In this document: positions 26,176 through 34,944 of the stretch, one piece after another
How the letters are laid out: each line of letters begins with the position of its first letter
How positions within the stretch are numbered: the first letter of the stretch is position 1
Source: a bacterium
GTDB taxonomy: Bacteria; SZUA-79; Acidulodesulfobacterales; Acidulodesulfobacteraceae
Length of the DNA stretch: 64,000 nt
Direction of reading: 5' to 3'
Assembly: GCA_021784835.1 (NCBI GenBank)
Contig: JAJYHI010000061.1
Location: 24,806 to 88,805, forward strand
Made by a program: the position numbers and the translations under genes
The notes under the pieces: generated by a model
Seen by the model: the letters and a program-made list of their open reading frames with translations, nothing else
Databases searched by the model: none
Told to the model about the DNA's origin: nothing

Positions 26176-28831
26176 GGCAGTTTTTATATTTCTTGCCGCT
26201 GCCGCAAGGGCAAGGCTCGTTCCTTCCTATTTTTTTAGGTTTTACGATAGGTTTTTGTTTTTCGCCCGTTTCGGCATTTATTTCGTTATGAGTTAATACG
26301 ATATCCTCGGAATAAAGCCCTGCGCCCGCGAATATATCGTTTGCGCCCATGCTTTCCTCGAACTGAACGGTCATAATGGAATTTAACGCTTCTTCTTTCA
26401 TTCTGAATTGCATATTTATAAATAAACCGTATGCTTCTTTTTGATATTCTATTAAAGGATTTACCTGCGCATAGCCTCTTAATCCTATGCCTTCCTTTAG
26501 CGCTTCCAAGGATGTCAGCGCATCCTTCCACAGGCTGTCTACGGCCTGCAGATACAAAGCCTTTAATATGTTGACCCGCTCTTCCTTAGGAAAAGATTCT
26601 GTTTTAGCATATACGGCTTTTTTAATTAAATCGGAAACCATATTTAAAAAACCGCTCCTCGGCATTTTCTTAAGCGCGGCGAGCAGTTCGTCTTTTTTTA
26701 CGGCGGAACCGGCGGTTTTGCCTTCCTTGCCTTCTTCCATTTTAGAATCTGTAACCGTAGCTAAATTAAACGACTCCGGCGGCATCGATAAGAAATCTAT
26801 GGATAAATTTACTTTTGCCACCTCCAAAAAACCTTCCATGTCCCAATTTTCGCTATGGGATTTTTCCGGAATATAGTCTTCGAAATAAGATTCTGTGAGG
26901 GATTTTACGTCAAAATCTATCTCTTCGTAAATTTCGGAAAGCTCATCTATTTGCAGGATTCTTCTCCTGTAAGAATATATAAGCTCTCTTTGTTTGTTCA
27001 TAACATTGTCGTAATCTATGAGATTTTTTCTTATATCGAAATTATGCCCTTCCACCTTTTTCTGCGCATTTTCTATGGCCTTGGAAATCATGCCGTGTTC
27101 TATCGCCTGTCCGTCTTTTAATCCTAATCTTTCGAGAAACGGCGCAAGCCTTTCCGAGCCGAATATTCTCATGAGGTCGTCTTCTAAAGACACGTAGAAC
27201 CTTGAAGAACCGACGTCGCCCTGCCTTCCGGACCTTCCCCTCAACTGATTGTCTATGCGCCTCGATTCGTGCCTTTCCGTTCCTATAACGTGAAGCCCCC
27301 CAAGTTCGACCACCCCCTCTCCAAGCACGATATCGGTGCCTCTTCCGGCCATGTTCGTCGATATGGTTACGGATTTTTTCTGTCCGGCTCCGCTTATAAT
27401 CTGCGCTTCTTTTGCATGATTTTTTGCGTTAAGGACGGAGTGCGGAATTCCTTTTTTCTTTAAAATGCCGCTTAGCCTTTCGGATTTTTCTACCGAAACG
27501 GTTCCAACCAGAACGGGCTGCCCCGCATTATATTTTTCGATTATTTCCTGCGCTACGGCGTTAAATTTTTCGGGTTCGGTCGCAAAGACCAAATCCGTGA
27601 AATCTTTTCTTATCATAGGCTTATTGGTCGGTATGACGTTTACGTCGAGATTGTATATTTTTTTAAATTCCTCGGCTTCGGTATCGGCGGTGCCGGTCAT
27701 GCCCGCAAGCTTGTTATACATCCTGAAAAAATTTTGAAAAGTTACCGTGGCTAAGGTTTGGTTTTCCCCCTCTACGTTAAGGCGCTCTTTTGCTTCAAGC
27801 GCCTGATGAAGCCCTTCCCCGTAACGCCTGCCGTTCATAAGCCGTCCGGTAAATTCATCGACGATAACGACCTGATTGTCCTGCACCAAGTAATCCACGT
27901 CCCTGAAATAACAGGCGTGCGCCCTTAAAGACTGGTTGACGGCATGAAGCGCGTCCAGATGCCTCGGGTCGTAAATATTTTTTATATTCAGGGTTTTTTC
28001 GACCTTTTCGATGCCTTCTTCCGTCAATATCGCAGTCTTAAGTTTTTCGTCGACAGTGTAATCCGCGTCTTTTTTCAAAAAACCCACGGCATTGTCGGCT
28101 TTATAGTATAACTCGGTGGTTTCGTCCGACTCGCCGGAAATAATAAGAGGGGTCCTCGCTTCGTCTATCAGCACGGAATCCACTTCGTCAATTATGGCAT
28201 AATTTAATTCTTTCTGGACATAGTCGTCTAAAGAAAATTTCATATTGTCCCTAAGGTAATCGAAGCCGAATTCGTTATTGGTGCCGTACGTAACGTCGCA
28301 ATTATAGGCTTTTTTTCTTTCGGCATCGTCTAGCTCGTTGGTTATGACGCCTACGGAAAGACCTAAGAGTTCATAAGCCTTGCCCATCCAAGCGGAATCC
28401 CTTTTTGCGAGATAATCGTTTACGGTAATAACGTGCACGCCTCTTCCCGTTAAACTGTTAAGGTAAACCGGCATAACCGCTACGAGGGTTTTTCCTTCTC
28501 CGGTCGCCATTTCGGCAATCTTTCCGGAATGCAGAACCATGCCTCCTATAAGCTGGACATCGAACGGACGCATATTTAAGGCTCTTTTAATTCCTTCTCT
28601 TGCGGCGGCGAAGGCGTCGGGAAGCAAATCGTTCAATCTTTTGTCCTGCTCGTTTGTTGGAAGCCCTTTTACGTCTTCCCTGAACTTGGCCGTCATTTCT
28701 TTAAGTCCGCCGTCCGTAAAATTTGCGTATTTTTCTTCCAGGGAATTAATTTTGGCGACTAAAGGCTTTAGTCTGGAAAGTTCTCTTTGATTGCTTGTTC
28801 CCAATATGCTTTTTAATAATTTAACGACCAA
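26159..28831 (-). CDS. secA: Preprotein translocase ATPase SecA
   Basis: SecA drives protein export through SecYEG. The 890-residue protein has the full motor: Walker A region MATGEGKTLVAVMPVYL, VITVNDYLAKRD, DEVDSVLIDEARTPLIISG, then the second RecA fold with STNMAGRGTDIVLG and RIDNQLRGRSGRQGD. The C-terminal zinc motif RNEPCPCGSGKKYKNCHGK for SecB/ribosome contact is intact. The predicted start is TTG at 28831 with GGAG about ten bases upstream. A Glu/Gly/Lys-rich segment around residues 700-730 (KMEEGKEGKTAGSAVKK) is a probable flexible insert. The end overlaps argJ. Confidence 0.95.
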   Translation of the reverse strand: MVVKLLKSILGTSNQRELSRLKPLVAKINSLEEKYANFTDGGLKEMTAKFREDVKGLPTNEQDKRLNDLLPDAFAAAREGIKRALNMRPFDVQLIGGMVLHSGKIAEMATGEGKTLVAVMPVYLNSLTGRGVHVITVNDYLAKRDSAWMGKAYELLGLSVGVITNELDDAERKKAYNCDVTYGTNNEFGFDYLRDNMKFSLDDYVQKELNYAIIDEVDSVLIDEARTPLIISGESDETTELYYKADNAVGFLKKDADYTVDEKLKTAILTEEGIEKVEKTLNIKNIYDPRHLDALHAVNQSLRAHACYFRDVDYLVQDNQVVIVDEFTGRLMNGRRYGEGLHQALEAKERLNVEGENQTLATVTFQNFFRMYNKLAGMTGTADTEAEEFKKIYNLDVNVIPTNKPMIRKDFTDLVFATEPEKFNAVAQEIIEKYNAGQPVLVGTVSVEKSERLSGILKKKGIPHSVLNAKNHAKEAQIISGAGQKKSVTISTNMAGRGTDIVLGEGVVELGGLHVIGTERHESRRIDNQLRGRSGRQGDVGSSRFYVSLEDDLMRIFGSERLAPFLERLGLKDGQAIEHGMISKAIENAQKKVEGHNFDIRKNLIDYDNVMNKQRELIYSYRRRILQIDELSEIYEEIDFDVKSLTESYFEDYIPEKSHSENWDMEGFLEVAKVNLSIDFLSMPPESFNLATVTDSKMEEGKEGKTAGSAVKKDELLAALKKMPRSGFLNMVSDLIKKAVYAKTESFPKEERVNILKALYLQAVDSLWKDALTSLEALKEGIGLRGYAQVNPLIEYQKEAYGLFINMQFRMKEEALNSIMTVQFEESMGANDIFAGAGLYSEDIVLTHNEINAETGEKQKPIVKPKKIGRNEPCPCGSGKKYKNCHGKNQ

Positions 28832-28883
28832 TGGAATACGCTCCGCTAATTTTATATTTAATATTATTATTTATAATATATTT

Positions 28884-30290
28884 TTATTTGCCTGAAACCC
28901 TAACGTTTTCAAATAAAATGGACGGCGAACCGGTAGAGCCGAAATAGCGTATATCGTCGGCAATTTTTGCCGCGCCGTTAAACAGTTCCATCAGGTTTCC
29001 GCTCAATACTATGCCTTTTACGGGAAAACCTATCCTGCCTTTATCTATATAAAAACCCGAAGCTCCGAGCGAAAACTCTCCGGTATAAGGCTTTGCCATA
29101 TGAAGCCCCATAAGTTCGTTTATATAGAGCCCTTCTTTCATGGAACTTATTATGTCTATGAGCATCGTATCGCCGTTTTTTATAAAAAAATTGGTCGAAC
29201 CGACGTCGGGCGGAAGCGTAAAAGACCGGCCGGAAGAGTTTCCCGTAGATTTTACTCCGAATCTGTTTGCGTATTCTATATCGTAGAGAAAGGATTTTAC
29301 GACTCCGGAAGCGCATAGAACCTTTTTTTGCATATCGACCCCTTCTCCGTCGAATACGTCGGAGTATGTTCCTCCGTATAAAAGTCCGTCGTCGATAATA
29401 TCTATTTTGTCGGAAAAAACCTTTTTTTCCAATTTTCCTTCCAGCAGGGATTTTTTCTTAAATACGTTATTTGAGTAAAAGGATTGTTTTAATATGCTAA
29501 GAAGTTCGGACGAAGTAAAATTATCGAATATTACGTCGTAATTCCCGCTTGCAGCCGCGCCTGCCCCAAGCTGGTCCACCCCCTTTTTTGCCGCATTCAT
29601 AGCCGTTTTTTTAAACTTTAACGCTCCGAAGCTATGGGCAAAATCGAAATCTGAGCCTGAGCCGGTATCGGCGCCGTTCCGCGAAGCGACCGATAAAAAT
29701 ATCTCGTAAAAAGTTTTTTTGGAAAGCCTGTCAAGCCCGTTGGAATTATAAAACCTTTTGGATATTAAAGTTTCGGAATAAGTAGGCTTATCGACTTTAT
29801 ATATTTTTTTATCGTAAGAATAGGCGGTTTCCTCTAATTCTGCGAGATGGAGTTTTTTCTCTTCTATGCCTATGCTTTCGAAATCTCCGGAATAAATACC
29901 TAATTTTTCCGGAGAAGTCGTAACCTGTCCGCTTTCTTCCTTTGCGGCAAAATCGAAATATTCGTTCTCGTCCATAAACTTTAGAAGAGAAGCGGCGTTA
30001 TCCAAAGCATTTATGATTTTTTGCTCTTCGAGTCCGAGGCAGTAAGAAAAACTTACCTTTTTATTGCTGTACAGCCTTAAATTCAATCCCGATGTTTCGG
30101 CATTGGTAAAATTTGACACTTCGCCGTTTTCCGACTCCATCTTTAATACTTTTGAGTCAAATAAATAAGCCTCGAATTTTACCCCTTTCTTTGCGCAATA
30201 ATCGTTTACCAGAGAAATTACGGCGTCAAAATTACCGCCTCCCCCCCGGTCTGCGGCTTCTTGAAATTTTTTTAAAACCTTCATCTGCAA
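28884..30290 (-). CDS. PmbA/TldE-like metalloprotease family protein
   Basis: This 468-residue protein belongs to the TldD/PmbA family. Recognisable segments are the N-terminal SGLNLRLYSNKKVSFSY region and the C-terminal part with FDGEGV, DVGSTNFFIKNGD, and YTGEFSLGASGFYIDKGRI. It lacks the HExxH zinc motif that marks the TldD subunit, so it is the PmbA/TldE-type partner. In E. coli the two subunits form a heterodimeric protease acting on small unfolded peptides. No tldD is present in the window. It is preceded by the terminator of ppsR and lies 53 bp upstream of secA. Confidence 0.8.
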   Translation of the reverse strand: MQMKVLKKFQEAADRGGGGNFDAVISLVNDYCAKKGVKFEAYLFDSKVLKMESENGEVSNFTNAETSGLNLRLYSNKKVSFSYCLGLEEQKIINALDNAASLLKFMDENEYFDFAAKEESGQVTTSPEKLGIYSGDFESIGIEEKKLHLAELEETAYSYDKKIYKVDKPTYSETLISKRFYNSNGLDRLSKKTFYEIFLSVASRNGADTGSGSDFDFAHSFGALKFKKTAMNAAKKGVDQLGAGAAASGNYDVIFDNFTSSELLSILKQSFYSNNVFKKKSLLEGKLEKKVFSDKIDIIDDGLLYGGTYSDVFDGEGVDMQKKVLCASGVVKSFLYDIEYANRFGVKSTGNSSGRSFTLPPDVGSTNFFIKNGDTMLIDIISSMKEGLYINELMGLHMAKPYTGEFSLGASGFYIDKGRIGFPVKGIVLSGNLMELFNGAAKIADDIRYFGSTGSPSILFENVRVSGK

Positions 30291-30331
30291 TATATTCCTT
30301 TTATTTAAAATTTTATAAATATAAAAAGTAT

Positions 30332-30378
30332 AAAAAGGCGGAAGCTGCGGCCGCCGTTTGACTTTGCAGCGCCTTTTT
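30332..30378. terminator. Strong bidirectional intrinsic terminator after ppsR
   Basis: The arms AAAAAGGCG (30332-30340) and CGCCTTTTT (30370-30378) are perfectly complementary over 9 bp. A nested CTGC/GCAG pairing extends the stem beyond a 4-base bulge. T runs exist on both strands. It lies 9 bases after the ppsR stop and separates that operon from the PmbA-like gene. Confidence 0.8.
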
Positions 30379-30386
30379 ATTTTAGT

Positions 30387-31211
30387 TTACTTGTTATTAA
30401 TGCGAGAGATTATATCGGCGGCAGCTTCCTCGATGGATTTCTCCGTAATATCTATAACGTAAGCGTTTAATCTGGAATATATTTCTTTTGAATGGTTCAG
30501 TTCTTTTTCGATGGATTCTTTAGATACATAATCCTGCGAAAGAGGAAGTCCCATTCTTTTCAGCCTTTCTTTTCTAAGATTGGAAATTCTGACCGGACTC
30601 GCTATCAAGCCGAATATTTTTTCTTTCGGCATGTTATAAGCCGTTTCGTCTATGCTTTGAGAGTCTATTATCGGAATATTGGCCGCTTTGAATCCCCTTT
30701 GCGCTAGAAACAGGCACAGCGGCGTTTTCGAAGTTCTGGAAATTCCAAGAATCAGCGCGTCGGAAGCCGGCATTTCGTCTGCCCTCTGTCCGTCGTCGTG
30801 TTTTACCGCATATTCCAATGCGTCTATCCTCTTGAAATATTCGTCGTTAATACGGTGAATCAATCCAGGTTTCCTCTCCGGGGACAGATTTAGAATATTC
30901 GATATGGAATTTAAAACCGGACCTATGATATCGATTGAGACGATATCTTTTTCGGCGGATTCCTGAAGCATGATGTTTCTAAGCCCGTCTTCGACTAAGG
31001 TAAAAATGACCAGCGCCCTTTTATCGGCCGCTTCGGTGATTATTTCTCTGATTTTTAATTCCGAATCGACTAAAAGAAATCTTTTTAAATGGACTTCGTA
31101 TATCGAAAATTGGGAAATGGCGGCTCTTGCGACTTTCTCCGCGGTTTCTCCGGTTGAATCGGATACGACGAAAACATAGAATTCTTTATTCGGGTTGTTT
31201 TGCTTATTCAT
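30387..31211 (-). CDS. ppsR: Pyruvate,water dikinase (PEP synthase) regulatory protein
   Basis: This DUF299 family member has ADP-dependent kinase and Pi-dependent phosphorylase activity that switches PEP synthase (or PPDK) off and on. The 274-residue protein shows VSDSTGETAEKVARA at the N-terminus, DIIGP and the nucleotide-binding GISRTSKTPLCLFLAQRG near residue 155, then GLIASP. Its target enzyme is not in the window. Whether it serves PEP synthase or PPDK cannot be decided here. It follows the rhodanese gene by 19 bp and is closed by a strong terminator. Confidence 0.9.
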   Translation of the reverse strand: MNKQNNPNKEFYVFVVSDSTGETAEKVARAAISQFSIYEVHLKRFLLVDSELKIREIITEAADKRALVIFTLVEDGLRNIMLQESAEKDIVSIDIIGPVLNSISNILNLSPERKPGLIHRINDEYFKRIDALEYAVKHDDGQRADEMPASDALILGISRTSKTPLCLFLAQRGFKAANIPIIDSQSIDETAYNMPKEKIFGLIASPVRISNLRKERLKRMGLPLSQDYVSKESIEKELNHSKEIYSRLNAYVIDITEKSIEEAAADIISRINNK

Positions 31212-31230
31212 TTTTATATTTTATTTAAAT

Positions 31231-31614
31231 TTAAATCTTAGTCTTGAATCCGTATTTTTTCCATGAATGCATGCCGCCTTTAAGGTTATAAACGTTATTG
31301 AACCCGTGCTTTTTAAGTATGGAGCAAGCCGAACGGCTTCTTGCGCCCGTATGGCAGACGGCGATAATTTCTTTATCTTTGCACGCTTCCATTTCTTTAA
31401 TTTTTAACGGCAAAAGTTTAATGGGAATCAGTTTGGCATTTTCGATATGCCCTAAATTGCCTCTAAATTCTTTGGGCTCTCTTACGTCTATTATTTTAAC
31501 GTTATTTTTTCCTTTATCATCCGATAATTTTTTAAGAACTTCTTCCGGAGTTATCTGTTCTATGTTTTCGCTTCCGTCTCCAAAGAAGCCTCCCATTCTA
31601 AAAATATTAAACAT
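31231..31614 (-). CDS. Rhodanese-like domain protein
   Basis: This 127-residue single rhodanese domain follows a roughly 18-residue leader (IFRMGGFFGDG). Motifs are IIDVREPKEFRGNLGHIENA with the CDC25-like DVRE, and the active-site loop AVCHTGARSRSAC with the catalytic Cys, then GFNNVYNLKGGMHSWKK. The intact active Cys supports persulfide chemistry, probably thiosulfate or other sulfane sulfur transfer, in the cytoplasm. The start has a GGGGGA-type ribosome site. The substrate is unknown. Confidence 0.88.
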   Translation of the reverse strand: MFNIFRMGGFFGDGSENIEQITPEEVLKKLSDDKGKNNVKIIDVREPKEFRGNLGHIENAKLIPIKLLPLKIKEMEACKDKEIIAVCHTGARSRSACSILKKHGFNNVYNLKGGMHSWKKYGFKTKI

Positions 31615-31690
31615 GCTGAGTATTTCCCCCTTTTTGTAAGAATTTTCATGCTAAGTCTTTATTCATTATAATACAAAGTTCCGGCTTTGT

Positions 31691-32377
31691 CTATGGGGTT
31701 TGCAACTTTAACATTACGGCAGTTTCGTCGCAATCCGGAAATTTTACGCAATTTATGCAATCGCTCCATATTTTATGGGGCAGCTCGGATTTGTCGATAA
31801 TTTTAAAACCTGATTTTTCAAAGAATTGCGGCTTATAGGTAAGTGCAAAAATGTTCGTGATTTTAAAAAATTTTGCTTCCTCGACGCATTTTTTTATAAG
31901 TTCGGTTCCGATGCGTTTTCTCGTGTAAGGCCTTTTAACGGCTAAAGACCTGACCTCCGCGAGATTTTCCCATACTATCGTGAGCGCGCACGCGCCTATT
32001 ATCTCGTTTGAACCTGCCGCGTCTTTGTTTTCTATTTCCGCGATATAAAAATCGCGCAAATGTTCGTATATATCGCTCATAGAGCGTGGCAGCATTTCGC
32101 CGGCCTTAGAGTATTCCAGAAATAAACCGTAGAGCGATTTGACGTCGCACATCAAAGCTTTCCTTAATACAGCTTTTACGGCGACCGCGGCGCTTTTTCC
32201 GCTTTCGACCGTTCTTCCCGTTTTTTTTGCCGGACGATTTTTATTTTGATTTAAAACGCCCCCGCCTATTTCTATTTCTATTTCGGTGGGATAATAAATC
32301 GCGGCTCCGCCTTTCTCGTATCTTTGTCTGCCGGTCCTATACAATAACGCCTCTCCTTTTAAGAATTTCTTTCGCAT
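31691..32377 (-). CDS. GNAT N-acetyltransferase, short-form ArgA (N-acetylglutamate synthase)-like
   Basis: The conserved domain begins near residue 68 (VKAVLRKALMCDVKSLY). It then shows GEMLPRSMSDIYEHLRDF, the acetyl-CoA region EVRSLAVKRPYTRKRIGTEL, IFALTYKPQFFEKSGF, and the C-terminal LPHKIWSDCINCVKFPDCDE. This last Cys-containing motif is typical of short N-acetylglutamate synthase-like proteins found in deltaproteobacteria and actinobacteria. Together with argJ it could supply the first acetylglutamate for arginine synthesis, but that is inference. The first 65 residues look non-conserved, and the ORF overlaps recN by 41 bases, so the true start may lie downstream at a non-ATG codon. Confidence 0.75.
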   Translation of the reverse strand: MRKKFLKGEALLYRTGRQRYEKGGAAIYYPTEIEIEIGGGVLNQNKNRPAKKTGRTVESGKSAAVAVKAVLRKALMCDVKSLYGLFLEYSKAGEMLPRSMSDIYEHLRDFYIAEIENKDAAGSNEIIGACALTIVWENLAEVRSLAVKRPYTRKRIGTELIKKCVEEAKFFKITNIFALTYKPQFFEKSGFKIIDKSELPHKIWSDCINCVKFPDCDETAVMLKLQTP

Positions 32378-34046
32378 GAAGAATTGCCGCCCCGCCTTTT
32401 GAATCGCCGGAAAGCATTCTTGCCGTTTCGTAAATCCTTTCGTCCGGCGAAAGATTTTTTATTCTGGTATATGTCTTTCCGTTTATTACTTCTTTATAAA
32501 CAAAAAAATGTTCGTCCGCAAACGACGACACTTGCGCAAGATGGGTTATGAGAATAACCTGATTGGCTTTAGAAATAGCCTTTAGCGCCTCTCCGACGAA
32601 ATTAGCCACGTCTCCGCCTATTCCGGCATCGATTTCGTCGAATATAAAAGTAGCGTCGTCCTTTTTTTTATTTAAAATCTTCAGCATGCACAAGCTTATT
32701 CTGGAAAGTTCGCCTCCGGAAGCGATTTTTGACAGCGGTTTAGGAATTTCTCCGGGGTTTGCCGAAAACATAAAAACACAGCGGTCCAATCCGTTTCCCG
32801 AAAAACCTTCCTCGAAATTTAATAGAGTCAGAGCTATTTTAAAGACGGGCTTAATGCCAAGGAATGAAAGCTCTTTTTCGATTTCCCTTTCTAAAACGGC
32901 GGCGGCTTTGGCCCTTCTGTCGCGCAATTCGGCCGAAACGCCAAGGAACTTTTCCTTTAAATTGCTATATTCGTCTTCTATGGCGGAAATCCTTTCTTCT
33001 AATCCGCTTATATCGCTTAATTCTTTTTTTGCTTTATCGTAAATATTTAACAGTCCTTCGATATCGGAAACGCCGTATTTATTTTCTATGCCTATTATAT
33101 TGTCTATTTTAAGCCTTATTTCGTTCAGCCTGTCGGCGTCCTCTTCGAAAGAAGAATGTTTTTCCAACGATAAAAGTATATCTTCAAGCAAAATTTTAAC
33201 TGTTTCCCCGTTTTGCAATTCTTCTTTTTGTTTAAAAACAGGGTCTAATTCCGACAACCTGGAAAGGTTGCGTATTAAAAGGTTTAATTTTTTAATAATG
33301 CCGCATTCTTCGCCGTCTATTAAATTTATCGAGGATAAAATATATTCTTTTATGCCGTTGATATTCTCAAGCCTTTTAAGCTCTTCTTTTAAAACTTCGT
33401 CGTAATTTTCGGATTTAATTTCAAGATTTTCAACGTCGCTTACAATGTAAGAATTAATAGTTTTTATTCTCGATATTTCATTTATCTTTTTTCCGAGGCC
33501 TTCTTTTTCTATATGTATTTTTTTTATATCGTGATATAATTTTTCGGCGGCGGCAGATAAATCTTGATTTTGGGCAAATTCGTCCAGAAAATTTAACTGG
33601 CTGTCCGGGTCGATTAGAAAACGCCTGTCGTTCTGTCCGAATATTTTAACCAAATTTTCGCTGATTCGTTCCGGTATGTTTTTATTAACCTGTTCGCCGT
33701 TTATAAAATATCTGCTTTTTCCGGCATCGGATAGCGTCCTCTTTAAGAATATGCCTTCTAAACCGGATATTTCCGGTTCGATGCCGCATTCTTTCAAAAT
33801 ATCGCCTAAATCTTTTTCTTCTTTGCCGCCGACGCCCGTTTCGAACACGGCGCTTACCAAACCTTCTTTTTCGCCGGTTCTTATAATATCCGTTCCTTTC
33901 GCTCTTCCGAATAGAAAATTAATCGACTCTATTATTATACTTTTCCCCGCTCCCGTTTCCCCGCTCAAAACATTTAAGCCGCCGCAAAAATCTATGTCTA
34001 AAGAGTCTATCGTGGCAAAATTTTTTATATATATCTTTTTTATCAT
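32337..34046 (-). CDS. recN: DNA repair protein RecN
   Basis: RecN is an SMC-like ATPase acting early in double-strand break repair. The 569-residue protein begins MIKKIYIKNFATIDSLDIDF, with Walker A GETGAGKSIIIES. Two long coiled-coil segments (about residues 150-370) follow, then the signature SGGELSRISLCM, Walker B ATFIFDEIDAGIGG, and VILITHLAQVSSFAD. The length is standard. It follows nadK by 34 bp, an association conserved in many bacteria. Confidence 0.94.
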   Translation of the reverse strand: MIKKIYIKNFATIDSLDIDFCGGLNVLSGETGAGKSIIIESINFLFGRAKGTDIIRTGEKEGLVSAVFETGVGGKEEKDLGDILKECGIEPEISGLEGIFLKRTLSDAGKSRYFINGEQVNKNIPERISENLVKIFGQNDRRFLIDPDSQLNFLDEFAQNQDLSAAAEKLYHDIKKIHIEKEGLGKKINEISRIKTINSYIVSDVENLEIKSENYDEVLKEELKRLENINGIKEYILSSINLIDGEECGIIKKLNLLIRNLSRLSELDPVFKQKEELQNGETVKILLEDILLSLEKHSSFEEDADRLNEIRLKIDNIIGIENKYGVSDIEGLLNIYDKAKKELSDISGLEERISAIEDEYSNLKEKFLGVSAELRDRRAKAAAVLEREIEKELSFLGIKPVFKIALTLLNFEEGFSGNGLDRCVFMFSANPGEIPKPLSKIASGGELSRISLCMLKILNKKKDDATFIFDEIDAGIGGDVANFVGEALKAISKANQVILITHLAQVSSFADEHFFVYKEVINGKTYTRIKNLSPDERIYETARMLSGDSKGGAAILHAKEILKRRGVIV

Positions 34047-34080
34047 TGCATAAAAGGCTTTATCGGGTTTTATCCGGATT

Positions 34081-34929
34081 TCACCAGTTTAATTTCGTTC
34101 TCAATATATCCCAGTAGCCAAAATTTAAAGATACGGACAGGAAAACCTTAGACGGGTGTTTTTTAATTACAATCTCGTCTCCGTCGTAAAGTTTCAATCC
34201 GTCCCTGCCGTCGGCGGATATAAAAATATCTCTTTCCTGCGGCAAAATTTTTACCCTTAATTCGCAAGGATTTATTATCAGCGGCCTGTTAGAAAGCGTA
34301 TGCGGACAGATAGGGGTCAGAATAAAAGCGTCCATGTCCGGCTGGACTATAGGCCCGCCGGCCGATAAAGAATATGCCGTCGAACCGGTCGGAGTGGCGA
34401 CGATTAATCCGTCTGCCCTAAAATCGTTAAGCCATGCGCCGTCGACGGAAACGGTTAAATTAATCACTCTTGCGTGAATGCTCTTTTCCCTTGCTATGGT
34501 TGCTTCGTTTAACGAAACTAATTTTTCGATAGATTTGCCTTTTCTAAATATCTCGATATTTAGGGCAATTCTAGGAATAAATTCGAGAGAGCCGTCGAAA
34601 AATTTTTCGACCGCCTCTTTTTTCTGGCTTTCGGAAATTTCAACCAGAAAGCCCAGAGTGCCGAAATTTATTCCTATAATCGGAACCTCTAAGGGGAAAA
34701 TTTTTCCAAGCGTAATCAAAAGAGTTCCGTCCCCTCCGCAAACTATCACCAGTCCGACGTCTTTGGCGTCTGCAGCCGTTATGCCCATGCTCGGCCTTAC
34801 TGCGCCTTCTATGCCGTTGCGCCTGAATAGTCCGCAAACGTAATCCGCGGATTTCTTTGCTTCCTCGGCGCCTTTTTTATAGGAGACAAGAACCCTTTTG
34901 ACATTCTTATTGAATTCCGATGCAAACAT
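34081..34929 (-). CDS. nadK: NAD kinase
   Basis: NadK phosphorylates NAD to NADP. The 282-residue protein carries the GGDGTLL motif in VIVCGGDGTLLI, NFGTLGFLVE, NEATIAR, and ATPTGSTAYSLSAGGPIV with TPICPHTLSNRPLI. All catalytic features are present. It starts 15 bp after the aconitase gene and leads into recN. Confidence 0.95.
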   Translation of the reverse strand: MFASEFNKNVKRVLVSYKKGAEEAKKSADYVCGLFRRNGIEGAVRPSMGITAADAKDVGLVIVCGGDGTLLITLGKIFPLEVPIIGINFGTLGFLVEISESQKKEAVEKFFDGSLEFIPRIALNIEIFRKGKSIEKLVSLNEATIAREKSIHARVINLTVSVDGAWLNDFRADGLIVATPTGSTAYSLSAGGPIVQPDMDAFILTPICPHTLSNRPLIINPCELRVKILPQERDIFISADGRDGLKLYDGDEIVIKKHPSKVFLSVSLNFGYWDILRTKLNW

Positions 34930-34944
34930 TAAAATTGCCTAACG

